Shown piece after piece: positions 10,692-18,803 of a stretch of 64,000 nucleotides of DNA. A model generated the notes under the pieces. It was given only the letters and a program-made list of their open reading frames with translations. It was not told where the DNA came from and ran no database searches. Each line of letters starts with the position of its first letter. The first letter of the stretch is position 1. A program made the position numbers and the translations under genes. Origin of the DNA: Phenylobacterium sp. (GTDB lineage: Bacteria > Pseudomonadota > Alphaproteobacteria > Caulobacterales > Caulobacteraceae); NCBI GenBank assembly GCA_004799545.1, contig SSMU01000023.1, positions 124,001 to 188,000 of the forward strand, in the 5' to 3' direction.

Positions 10692-11660
10692 ATGATCGCG
10701 CTCGCCCTGACCGCCGCCCTCTTCGCCCAGGCCGCTGCGGCCGCCGACCCGCAAAGCCCCCCCGCCCGCGCCGCTACGACGCTCAGCTCGCAGGGCCAGG
10801 CCGCCGTCCTCGCCACCGCCCGCGGGCCAGGGCCGCCGCAGGACCTCGCCGGCCGCCGCGCCTTCCTCGACCAGGCGCAACGCGACGGCGGCGCGCGGCA
10901 GCAGAAGACCTATCCGGTGCGGATCGAGGCCTCGACGATGGCCGGCGTGCCGGTGCGGCTGATCACACCCGCCGGTCCGCCGCGGCAGACCCGCCTGGTG
11001 CTGCTCAATCTGCACGGCGGCGGGTTCAACGCGGATTCCGGATCGCTGACCGAGAACATCCCGATCGCGGCGCTGACCGGCGTGCCGGTGGTCGCCGTGC
11101 TCTACCGCCTGGCGCCCGAACACCAGGCCGACGCCGCGCTCGCCGATGCGGTCGCCGTCTATCGCGAGCTGCTGAAGACCCACAGACCCTCGGAGATCGG
11201 CCTCTATGGGACCTCCGCCGGCGCGATCCTCGGGCCGGAGCTGATCGAGCGCCTGAAGACCCTCGGGCTGCCGGAGCCAGCGGTGCTCGGCATGTTCGCC
11301 GGCGACGCCGACCTCACCCGGACCGGCGGCTCGGAGATCGCCCAGAAGAGCGATGTCGCGGCCCAGATCCAGCTCTACCTGGGGCGGATCCCGGCCGGCA
11401 GCCCGGCCGCCTCGCCCCTGCTGGGCGACCTCAAGGGCTTCCCGCCGACCCTGTGCATGACCAGCACCGACGACCTGTTCCTCAGCGCCACCGCCAACTT
11501 CTGCCGTGGCCTGGACGAGGCAGGCGTGGAGTCCAAGCTGGTGGTGTTCGACGGCCTGCCGCACGCCTTCTGGGCCTATATCGACGCCCCGGAGTCCGAC
11601 CAGGCCTTCCGCGCCATGGCCCGCTTCCTGAAGGGCCATCTGGGCAAGCCCGCGCGCTAG
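10692..11660 (+). CDS. Secreted alpha/beta hydrolase, HSL-type (acetyl esterase-like)
   Basis: A 322-residue esterase with a signal peptide (ALALTAALFAQAAAA). The hormone-sensitive-lipase pattern is clear: oxyanion motif HGGG at 108-111, nucleophile S175 in LYGTSAGAI, acid D260/D261 (MTSTDDLF) and H291 in GLPHAFW. RLAPEHQADAALADAV matches the family's conserved block. It would hydrolyse short-chain esters in the periplasm; the natural substrate is unknown. Its 3' end overlaps the convergent cytochrome c gene by 4 bases. Confidence 0.9.
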   Translation: MIALALTAALFAQAAAAADPQSPPARAATTLSSQGQAAVLATARGPGPPQDLAGRRAFLDQAQRDGGARQQKTYPVRIEASTMAGVPVRLITPAGPPRQTRLVLLNLHGGGFNADSGSLTENIPIAALTGVPVVAVLYRLAPEHQADAALADAVAVYRELLKTHRPSEIGLYGTSAGAILGPELIERLKTLGLPEPAVLGMFAGDADLTRTGGSEIAQKSDVAAQIQLYLGRIPAGSPAASPLLGDLKGFPPTLCMTSTDDLFLSATANFCRGLDEAGVESKLVVFDGLPHAFWAYIDAPESDQAFRAMARFLKGHLGKPAR

Positions 11661-12517
11661 GACGCCGGTTTCCGGACCGCCGCCAGCCGCACGTCGCGGG
11701 CCTGCAGGTAGTCGTAGATCGCGTCCACCTCGGCCTCGGTGAAGCTGCTGAAGTTCGCCCGCGCCACCTCCTGCATCAGCTCGGAATGGACGTTCTGCGG
11801 CATCTCGCCGGTCTTCATCAGCTGATGGAACTGGGCGCGGCTGTAATAGGTGCGCACCGTCAGGTCCGGCCCCGGCAGACCTGGCGCGCCGCCTAGGTCG
11901 CTGCCGTGGCACTGGCCGCAGGCGACGTTCGCCAGGTGGCGGCCGGCCTCGAACTGTTGACCAGCATCGAGCGGCGGCCGGGCGTCGGCCAGCCGGTCGG
12001 TCTGGCTCTTGAAGCGGCCGGCGGCGATGGCCAGGCGGGTCATGAAGCCGGGCAGCCTGGGCTGAACGGCCGCGCCGCGCGGCGGCAGGCTGCGCAGGTA
12101 GCCCGCGATCTCAGCCACCTCCCGGTCGCTGAACCCCGCGTAGGCATAGGACGGCATGGCGAGCTCCCCCGTCCCGTCGGCTCGCAGCGCGTGGCGGATC
12201 GCCAGGTCGAGGTCGGCGTCGGAGCGGTGGCCGACCACCAGGGTCAGGTTGGGCGAGCGCAGGCTGCTGGCCGGCCCCGGACCTGGACCAGCCAGCCCGT
12301 CGCCGTGGCAGAAGGTGCAGCCGGCAGCCACGGCCAGACGCCGCCCGGCGGCGACCGCCTCCGGCGCGGTCGCGGCCTGGACCTCGCTCGCCGGCCTGGC
12401 GTGCCGGGCCTCCAGCACCGCTCGCGCGCGGGTCTCCACCGCCAGGTATCCGGCGAACAGGGCGGCGAGGCCGACCAGGGCGCAGAGGCTGGCCAGCACG
12501 ATCTTGCGTCTTGTCAT
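11657..12517 (-). CDS. Di-heme cytochrome c
   Basis: A 286-residue protein with one N-terminal membrane anchor (about 6-26) and two class I cytochrome c domains. Heme-binding motifs are CTFCH (C67, C70, H71) and CGQCH (C200, C203, H204). Likely axial methionines are in GELAMPSY and in KTGEMPQN. Each domain ends with a characteristic helix (ISDREVAEIAGYLRSL-like; FTEAEVDAIYDYLQAR). Proteins of this layout carry electrons to periplasmic dehydrogenases, often alcohol or molybdenum-type. No dehydrogenase is adjacent here. The IorAB-type molybdenum hydroxylase 40 kb away in this window is a speculative partner. Confidence 0.9.
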   Translation of the reverse strand: MTRRKIVLASLCALVGLAALFAGYLAVETRARAVLEARHARPASEVQAATAPEAVAAGRRLAVAAGCTFCHGDGLAGPGPGPASSLRSPNLTLVVGHRSDADLDLAIRHALRADGTGELAMPSYAYAGFSDREVAEIAGYLRSLPPRGAAVQPRLPGFMTRLAIAAGRFKSQTDRLADARPPLDAGQQFEAGRHLANVACGQCHGSDLGGAPGLPGPDLTVRTYYSRAQFHQLMKTGEMPQNVHSELMQEVARANFSSFTEAEVDAIYDYLQARDVRLAAVRKPAS

Positions 12518-12550
12518 CCCGCGGGGCGTCCGAAGCTGTTCGAGGCCGCC

Positions 12551-13633
12551 CTATAGCCCGTACGGCCGGTACGGTCCCGCGACCAGCTGCTCGAAGACGC
12601 CGATTCCCTGCCGTTCCGGCTCACCGGGCGCGGTCATGACAGCCCGCGAGATGGCCTGGATGTGCCAGTTCTCCGGCGCGCCCATGTCGACCGAGGCCAG
12701 GTCGATGTCCTCGCGGGCAACCGCCAGCTCGCCCTTCAGCGCCCCATGGCGCCACTCGCCGCCGTAGCCGATGCCGCGCATCAGGAAGGGCTGGCCCACC
12801 GGCTCCAGCCGGACCTCGGCCTCGCCGCCCTCCACGGGCACGCGCAGGGTCCCGCGCTCGGCGTGGCGGGTGCCCTGGCGCAGGGTCACCGCCTCCATGC
12901 GCGGCGCGTCGGAATGGACGCCGCCCTCGGCCGCCGCGCCGTCCGGCAGGATCACCGCGCGGGTGTTCCAGGGCTTGCCGTCCGGGTCGGCGTTGACGTG
13001 GAAGAAGACCGATCGGTCGTCGAAGTTGAGCGGCGTCCACTGCCAGAAGAAGCCCATCAGCCCGCCGCCCGGCGTCGGCTGCGGATCGGGCGCGCCGATC
13101 GGCCGAAGGCCCCAGGAGCGGTCGCGGGTGCCGGTCCAGCCGGCGCCGCAGGGCCGCTTGTCGCCGTCGACCTCGATCCAGCCGGAGACCCGCACGTTCT
13201 GTGTCAGGCGCGTGTAGTCCATGAACAGGCGCGGGCCGTTGCGCTTGACGAAGCGCGGCTCCTCGATCGGGAAGGCGCGGCCCTCGAAGGTGAGGTCGCA
13301 GGCCAGGCCCTCAGCGCGCTCCAGCGTCACCCGCAGCTTCTGCAAAGGCTCGAGCACCTCGATCCGCACCGGGCCGACCACCAGGTCCATCCGCTCCATG
13401 CCGAGCACGCGCGAGGCGTGCAGGCAGCGCTGCACCCCGTCGCGGATGATCGAGACGTGGGCGTCAGCGACGTTCAGCGCCGGATAGACCCCGAAGGCCA
13501 CCGCCACGAACTCAGCTCCATCCGGCGAATAGCCGTTGAAGAAGTAGCGGTCGTAGAAATTCCGGTCCGAGCCCGCATAGGCGATCGGCTCCGGCGTCTG
13601 GTGGATCGGATAGTCGTCGCCCTTGGTCAGCAT
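12551..13633 (-). CDS. Conserved hypothetical protein, possible lipocalin/CrtC-like fold
   Basis: A 360-residue cytoplasmic protein with no signal peptide. It begins MLTKGDDYPIHQTPEPIAY and contains FYDRYFFNGYSPDG, GRAFPIEEPRF, a DYTRLTQN stretch, CGAGWTGTRDRSWG and GFFWQWTPLNF. The RDRSWG and WQW blocks, each followed by predicted beta strands, recall proteins with a double lipocalin-like fold (CrtC/hydroxyneurosporene synthase-like) common in bacteria that break down steroids and terpenoids. I have no firm family assignment and no proposed reaction. It is upstream of the divergent P450 gene and probably shares its metabolic context. Confidence 0.6.
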   Translation of the reverse strand: MLTKGDDYPIHQTPEPIAYAGSDRNFYDRYFFNGYSPDGAEFVAVAFGVYPALNVADAHVSIIRDGVQRCLHASRVLGMERMDLVVGPVRIEVLEPLQKLRVTLERAEGLACDLTFEGRAFPIEEPRFVKRNGPRLFMDYTRLTQNVRVSGWIEVDGDKRPCGAGWTGTRDRSWGLRPIGAPDPQPTPGGGLMGFFWQWTPLNFDDRSVFFHVNADPDGKPWNTRAVILPDGAAAEGGVHSDAPRMEAVTLRQGTRHAERGTLRVPVEGGEAEVRLEPVGQPFLMRGIGYGGEWRHGALKGELAVAREDIDLASVDMGAPENWHIQAISRAVMTAPGEPERQGIGVFEQLVAGPYRPYGL

Positions 13634-13772
13634 GGCCGCCTCCGCTCCGCGCAGTTGACGCGCCGTCAGTCTTGCCGGGCGTCTGTCACGGGTATCAACT
13701 CCGCGCGACGATAAGAAGAAAAGGGAGGCGCCGTCTCCGGTGACCCGGCGTCATCGGGGGGCGTTGCAGACC

Positions 13773-15065
13773 ATGAGTGTCGCAGAAGCTGTCGACCATC
13801 GGATCCCGGAAGACCTGGCGACCAGCCTGGTCACCCCGTCCGCCTACGCCAACGGCGAGATCCACGAGACCTACAAATGGCTGCGGGCCAACGAGCCGTT
13901 CGGGGTGGCCGAGATCGAGGGCGTCGATCCCTTCTGGGTGGCGACCCGCCACGCCGACATCCTGGAGATCAGCCGCCAGAACGCCCTGTTCCACAACGGC
14001 GACCGCTCGCCGACCCTGACCAGCCAGGAGGTGGACCGCAAGGTGCGCGAGATGATGGGCGGCAGCCCGCACCTGCTGCGCACCCTGATCCACATGGACG
14101 CGCCGGATCACCCCAAGTACCGGGTGCTGACCCAGGCCTGGTTCCTGCCGCAGAACCTGCGGAGCCTGGAGGATCGCATCCGCACCATCGCGCGGGCCTC
14201 GGTGGACAAGATGGCCGCCACCGGCGGCCGCTGCGACTTCGTGAACGAGGTGGCGCTGCACTTCCCGCTGCACGTGATCATGACCATTCTCGGCGTGCCC
14301 GAGGCGGACGAGCCGCGCATGCTGAAGCTCACCCAGGAGCTGTTCGGCGCGGCGGACCCGGAGCTGACCCGCCAGGACGATTTGAACAAGCCGCCGGAAG
14401 AGCGCGAGTTCGACATGGGGGTGATCACCGACTTCTTCATGTACTTCCGCGCCCTGTCCGAGCGGAAACGGGCTGAGCCCACCGACGATCTCGCCAGCCT
14501 GATCGCCAACGCCCAGGTGGACGGCCAGCCGCTCTCCGACCTGGAGGCGATGAGCTACTACATCATCGTCGCCACGGCGGGGCACGACACCACCTCCTCG
14601 TCGACCGCGACGGCGATGTGGGAGCTGGCGAAGAACCCCGGCGAGCTCGCCAAGCTGCGCGCCGACCCGTCGCTGATCCCCGGCCTGGTCGACGAGTCCA
14701 TCCGCTGGGCGACGCCGGTGAAGACCTTCATGCGCACCGTCACCGAGGACATGGAATTCGCCGGTCGCGACCTGAAGAAGAACGACTGGCTGATGCTCTG
14801 CTACGCCTCGGGCAACCGCGACGAAGCGGTATTCGAGGATCCCTACGCCTTCCGGGTCGATCGCAAGCCCAACAAGCACCTGGCGTTCGGCTACGGCGCC
14901 CATCTGTGCCTCGGCCAGCACCTGGCCAAGATGGAGATGCGCATCCTCTGGGAGGAGCTGATCCCGCGGCTGACATCGGTCGAGCTGGCCGGTGAGCCGG
15001 CGATGAGCGAAGCGGTGTTCGTCAACGGCCCCAAGCGCCTGCCGATCAAGTTCGAGATGACCTGA
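13773..15065 (+). CDS. Cytochrome P450
   Basis: A 430-residue soluble bacterial P450. The I-helix oxygen-binding motif AGHDTTSSS, the K-helix ExxR (DESIRWATPV) and the heme-binding loop FGYGAHLCLGQ with ligand C379 are all intact. I start at the ATG at 13773 (MSVAEAVDHRIPED); the frame also has a GTG at 13740, but the extra 11 residues are not typical. Redox partners are not in the window. The APH-type kinase follows after 2 bases, a pairing common in steroid, terpenoid or fatty-acid catabolic loci, so the substrate is probably a hydrophobic small molecule. Its identity cannot be read from sequence. Confidence 0.95.
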   Translation: MSVAEAVDHRIPEDLATSLVTPSAYANGEIHETYKWLRANEPFGVAEIEGVDPFWVATRHADILEISRQNALFHNGDRSPTLTSQEVDRKVREMMGGSPHLLRTLIHMDAPDHPKYRVLTQAWFLPQNLRSLEDRIRTIARASVDKMAATGGRCDFVNEVALHFPLHVIMTILGVPEADEPRMLKLTQELFGAADPELTRQDDLNKPPEEREFDMGVITDFFMYFRALSERKRAEPTDDLASLIANAQVDGQPLSDLEAMSYYIIVATAGHDTTSSSTATAMWELAKNPGELAKLRADPSLIPGLVDESIRWATPVKTFMRTVTEDMEFAGRDLKKNDWLMLCYASGNRDEAVFEDPYAFRVDRKPNKHLAFGYGAHLCLGQHLAKMEMRILWEELIPRLTSVELAGEPAMSEAVFVNGPKRLPIKFEMT

Positions 15066-15067
15066 GC

Positions 15068-16093
15068 GTGGGCCATCCGCTCGCGCCGCGGGTCGCGGCC
15101 TATCTATCGTCGAAGATGCCCGGCGCGAGCGATGTCGCCGTGGAGGCCATGGAGCGCATCTCCGGGGGCGCGAGCCGGGAGACCTATCGCTTCGTGGCCC
15201 GCTGGCGCGAGGGCGGGGCGACGCGCGAGCGGCGGATGATCCTCCGGCGCGATCCGCCGGCCAGCCTGATCGACACCGAGCGACGCATCGAGTTCGCGGC
15301 CTATGGCGCCTTCCGTGGCTCGGCCGTGCCCGTGCCCGAGATGCTGTGGCTGGAGGAGGCGGACGGCCCCCTCGACCACCCGTTCTTCATCGCCGAGGAG
15401 CTGGCCGGCTTCCAGGCCTCGCCGCAGGTGCTGCTGGCCGGCGCCTATGACGCGGTGCTGCCGAAGCTGGCGGCGCGGAAGTGGACCATCCTCGGCGAGA
15501 TCGCCAAGGCGGACCCCGAGGCGCTCGGCCTGACCGAGGTGATGCCGGTCCCCGCCCTCGACGCCTGCTGGAAACGCGAGCTCGACGACTGGGAAGCCGT
15601 GTTCGACCGCGACGAGGCCGAGCCCCTGCCGATCGCCCGCGCCGCGATCCGCTGGCTGCGCGCCAACCCGCCGCCGCCGGCCCAGAAGCTCAGCGTGGTG
15701 CACGGCGACTACCGCACCGGCAATTTCCTCTACGACGACGCCGGCGAGATCCATGGCGTGCTGGACTGGGAGATGGCCCACCTGGGCGATCCGCTGGAAG
15801 ACCTCGCCTGGGGCTTCAATCCGGTCTGGCAGTTCGGGCGCGGCCTGGCCGGCGGCCTGCTGCCGCAGGACGAGGCGGTCGCCGTCTGGGCGCGGGCGAG
15901 CGGGCTCACGGCCGACCCGGCCGCCCTGCACTGGTGGATCCTGTTCAACTGCGTGAAGGGCCAGGCGATCTGGGTGGGCTCGGCCGGCGCCTTCCTCAAG
16001 GGCGGCAACAGGGAGCCGATCATGATCTATCCGGCCTGGTGGCTGCTCAACGCCCAGGACCGGGCGATCCTCAAGGTGATGGGGAAGCTATGA
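15068..16093 (+). CDS. APH-type phosphotransferase (ACAD11 N-terminal-like)
   Basis: A 341-residue protein from a GTG start. It has the aminoglycoside-phosphotransferase fold: ISGGASRETYRF (nucleotide loop), RRDPPASLIDTERRIEFAAY, catalytic HGDYRTGNFLY (H212, D214) and metal-binding GVLDWEMAHLGDPLEDLAW. This subgroup is related to the kinase domain of mammalian ACAD11 and is usually found with acyl-CoA dehydrogenases or P450s. It probably phosphorylates a hydroxylated acyl-CoA or similar intermediate rather than an antibiotic. It begins 2 bases after the P450 and its stop overlaps the next start (ATGA). Confidence 0.88.
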   Translation: MGHPLAPRVAAYLSSKMPGASDVAVEAMERISGGASRETYRFVARWREGGATRERRMILRRDPPASLIDTERRIEFAAYGAFRGSAVPVPEMLWLEEADGPLDHPFFIAEELAGFQASPQVLLAGAYDAVLPKLAARKWTILGEIAKADPEALGLTEVMPVPALDACWKRELDDWEAVFDRDEAEPLPIARAAIRWLRANPPPPAQKLSVVHGDYRTGNFLYDDAGEIHGVLDWEMAHLGDPLEDLAWGFNPVWQFGRGLAGGLLPQDEAVAVWARASGLTADPAALHWWILFNCVKGQAIWVGSAGAFLKGGNREPIMIYPAWWLLNAQDRAILKVMGKL

Positions 16094-16473
16094 CGCCCGA
16101 GGTTCCCGCCGTCCTGCTGCAGCTCGCGGTGATCGCCGGCCGAAGCGCCATGCCGGACATCCCCGACGCCGAACGGGCCAGCGACCTGGGCCTCACCGCC
16201 ATGCTGCTGACCCTGGCCGCGGAAGTCTGGGATGGCGCCGCGCACAAGCTGGTGGCGGAGAACCGGGCGCTGCGGGCGCTGCTTGGCGCTGCCGGCGACG
16301 ACGACGACCTGCACCTCTCCGCCCTGAAGACCGAGAACGACCGGCTGCGCGCCCTGCTGATCACCGCCCAGATCGCGGCCGAAGCGGCGGGCGATACGAA
16401 ACGGCAGGACGCCATCTGGGCCGAGCTGCGGGCCTCCACAGAACGTCGGAAGATCTCGGTGTCGCTGGTCTAG
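16090..16473 (+). CDS. Small conserved hypothetical protein downstream of the APH-type kinase
   Basis: A 127-residue protein whose ATG overlaps the kinase stop by 4 bases, so translation is coupled. It is helical and charged, with two similar segments, ENRALRALL and ENDRLRALL, that look like a short coiled coil. There is no signal peptide or membrane segment. Similar small proteins often follow kinases of this class. A role as a partner or stabiliser of the kinase is inference from position only. No catalytic motif is visible. Confidence 0.7.
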   Translation: MTPEVPAVLLQLAVIAGRSAMPDIPDAERASDLGLTAMLLTLAAEVWDGAAHKLVAENRALRALLGAAGDDDDLHLSALKTENDRLRALLITAQIAAEAAGDTKRQDAIWAELRASTERRKISVSLV

Positions 16474-16535
16474 CGCACCGACTTAGGAAGCGTCACAAAG
16501 AGCCGTCACACCTGGGCCGAACGGGAGAGATGTTC

Positions 16536-17867
16536 ATGCGGGTGCTCAGCTTCATCGCCGGCCTGCTGCTGGCGGTCATGGTTCCGGCCGTCGCCGCCGC
16601 GGCGCCGGTTCTGATGATCTCCGTCGACGGGCTGCGCCCCGCCGACGTGTGGGAGGCCGACCAGCGCGGGCTGAAGGTCCCCAACCTGCGCCGCCTGGCC
16701 GGCGAGGGGATCTACGCCACCGGCGTCCGCAACGCCCTGCCCACCGTCACCTATCCGAACCACACGACCCTGATCACCGGGGTCTGGCCGGCCAAGCATG
16801 GCGTCGCCAACAACACCACCTTCGACCCGTTCGGGAAGAACATGGGCGGCTGGTACTGGTACGCCGAGGACATCAAGGTCCCGACGCTGTGGGACGTGGT
16901 TCACGCCGCCGGCGGCAAGGTGGCGGCCTTCTCCTGGCCGGTGAGCGTCAACTCGCCGTCGATCGACTACAACCTGCCGGAGTACTGGCGCGCCCGCATC
17001 CCCGAGGACCTGAAGCTGCTGCGCGCCATCTCCACGCCCGGGATGATCGCCGAGCTCGAGGCCGCGACCGGCCATCCCCTGGCCGAGGCGGTGGGCGAGG
17101 ATCCCGACACCAACGACGTGCTGTGCGCCTACGCCGCCGCCCTGATCCGGGCCAAGCATCCGGCGCTCACCACCGTGCACATCGCCGCCCTCGACCACAC
17201 CCAGCACACCTTCGGCCCCGGGACGCCGCAGGCGCATGCGGTGCTGGAGCGCCTAGACGCCAGCGTCGGGCGCCTGGTCGCCGCGGCGCGCGAGGCCGAG
17301 CCCGGCCTGGTGGTGGCCATCGTCTCCGACCACGGCTTCGCGGACAGTCCGCACGGTGTCAATGTGCAGCGGGCGTTCGCCGAGGCCGGCCTGATCACCA
17401 CCGATCCGAAGACCCACCGGGTGACCAGTTGGGAGGCCTTTCCCTGGGGCGGCGGCGCGGCGGCCATCGTGCTCGCCCGCCCGGACGATCCCGCGCTGCG
17501 GGCCCGGGTGTCCGCGGCCCTGGCCAAGCTGGCCGCCGATCCGGCCAACGGCGTCGAGCGGATCGTCGACGGCGCGGAGGCCACGCGGGCCGGCGGCACG
17601 CCGCAGGCCAGCTTCTGGATCGACTTCAAGATGGGCTACGAGGCGGAAGGCGGGCCGGACGGCCCGGCGCTCGCGACGCCCGGCAACAAAGGCGGCCACG
17701 GCTGGTTCCCGGATCACCCGGAGATGCGCGCGACCTTCATCCTGGCCGGTCCCGGCGTGCCCCACAAAGGCGCGATCGGCGAGATCGACATGCGCGACAT
17801 CGCCCCAACCCTCGCCAAGCTGCTGGGCGTCGGCCTGCCCAGCGCCGACGGCAAGCCGCTGCTTTGA
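16536..17867 (+). CDS. Secreted ectonucleotide pyrophosphatase/phosphodiesterase (alkaline phosphatase superfamily)
   Basis: A 443-residue protein with a signal peptide (VLSFIAGLLLAVMVPAVAAA). It has the ENPP metal and nucleophile motifs: LMISVDGLRP (metal Asp D31) and TVTYPNHTTLITG with the catalytic Thr (about T72), followed by WPAKHGVANN. HIAALDHTQHTFGP, VSDHGF and GGHGWFPDHPEM supply the remaining metal ligands. It would cleave phosphodiester or pyrophosphate bonds in the periplasm. I prefer the ATG at 16536, which sits 6 bases after GGGAGAG, to the one at 16530. Confidence 0.92.
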   Translation: MRVLSFIAGLLLAVMVPAVAAAAPVLMISVDGLRPADVWEADQRGLKVPNLRRLAGEGIYATGVRNALPTVTYPNHTTLITGVWPAKHGVANNTTFDPFGKNMGGWYWYAEDIKVPTLWDVVHAAGGKVAAFSWPVSVNSPSIDYNLPEYWRARIPEDLKLLRAISTPGMIAELEAATGHPLAEAVGEDPDTNDVLCAYAAALIRAKHPALTTVHIAALDHTQHTFGPGTPQAHAVLERLDASVGRLVAAAREAEPGLVVAIVSDHGFADSPHGVNVQRAFAEAGLITTDPKTHRVTSWEAFPWGGGAAAIVLARPDDPALRARVSAALAKLAADPANGVERIVDGAEATRAGGTPQASFWIDFKMGYEAEGGPDGPALATPGNKGGHGWFPDHPEMRATFILAGPGVPHKGAIGEIDMRDIAPTLAKLLGVGLPSADGKPLL

Positions 17868-17868
17868 T

Positions 17869-18681
17869 CTAGGACGCCGCGCGGCCCTTCGGCGTCATCA
17901 CCAGCCAGGGCGTCGGGCCGCCGCGCCATTCCCAGACGCAGAGCAGCTGGTCGAGGTGCGACAGCTCGGCGACCCAGGGCGGCAGGGCGCCGGTCTTCGG
18001 CTGCTGGTCGACGCGGACGATGTCGTGGGTGGGCGAGAACCGCTCGATCATCAGGGCGAGCGCGCCCGGCCGGGCCCCGTCGTGGGTCTCCACGATGATG
18101 TGCATGCCCGCAAGGCTCGGCGCGCGCTCGGGCTGCAGGATGTCGACCTCGGCGCCCTCGGTGTCGACGAGCACCAGGGCGCGGCGGCCGGCGAACTGTT
18201 CGAAGTCCTCGGGCTTGAACTCACCGCCGACCATGACCCGGTCTGCCACCCCGTTGCGGCCCGCGAGCTCGGCGCAGGCGGCCCGCGCCTTCGGATCGAT
18301 GTCGTGGGCGTAGACGGTGATCTCCGGCGCGATCCGCGCCAGGCCGACCGCGTAGTAACCCTCCGCGCAGCCGACATCGATGACGCAGTCGAGGCCGCCG
18401 GCGACGATGGCCTTGAAGTGCGGATGCAGCTCGGACTCGTAGACCCCGATCAGGCGGGCGATCAGCGCGCCCTCGGTGGCGGTCTCGACGTAATCCATGC
18501 CCGCGAACGGCCCCCCGTAGATGGTCGTGCCGTGCTGGCTGACGTAGGTGTTGGACAGCAGCTGCGAGCGCCAGCGGGCCAGGAGGTGCAGCAGCTTGGC
18601 GAGCGCGGCGCCGCCGGCGTCCGGCGGCCAGGCGGCCACCCAACGACGGACGATCTCGGCGGCGGTGTCGTTCAGGCCCAA
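17869..18681 (-). CDS. FkbM-like SAM-dependent methyltransferase
   Basis: A 270-residue protein. After an N-terminal helical region it shows the SAM-binding loop VIDVGCAEGYYAVGLA (about residues 100-115), an acidic strand-2 end (VYAHDIDPKA) and VLVDTEGAEVDIL, the block typical of FkbM-type methyltransferases. The C-terminal part (HIIVETHDGARPGALA) also fits that family. FkbM-like enzymes often methylate sugar hydroxyls, but the substrate here is unknown. It converges with the phosphodiesterase gene one base away and diverges from the peptidase gene at 18804. Confidence 0.82.
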   Translation of the reverse strand: MGLNDTAAEIVRRWVAAWPPDAGGAALAKLLHLLARWRSQLLSNTYVSQHGTTIYGGPFAGMDYVETATEGALIARLIGVYESELHPHFKAIVAGGLDCVIDVGCAEGYYAVGLARIAPEITVYAHDIDPKARAACAELAGRNGVADRVMVGGEFKPEDFEQFAGRRALVLVDTEGAEVDILQPERAPSLAGMHIIVETHDGARPGALALMIERFSPTHDIVRVDQQPKTGALPPWVAELSHLDQLLCVWEWRGGPTPWLVMTPKGRAAS

Positions 18682-18803
18682 GTCGGCGTCTCCTCTCGGG
18701 CGTCAGGGGCGGCAGGACTGCGGCCACCCGAAGGCGCCCGGTCCGGCGATCGGCCCGGGCTTGCCAGCCCCAGCCGACTAGGCCCTACTCGCGCCTTTGG
18801 GAA

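Noticed and set aside
15068..16093. Aminoglycoside resistance gene
   Set aside because: The APH fold is clear, but the sequence belongs to the ACAD11-like catabolic subgroup and is coupled to a P450, so antibiotic resistance is unlikely.
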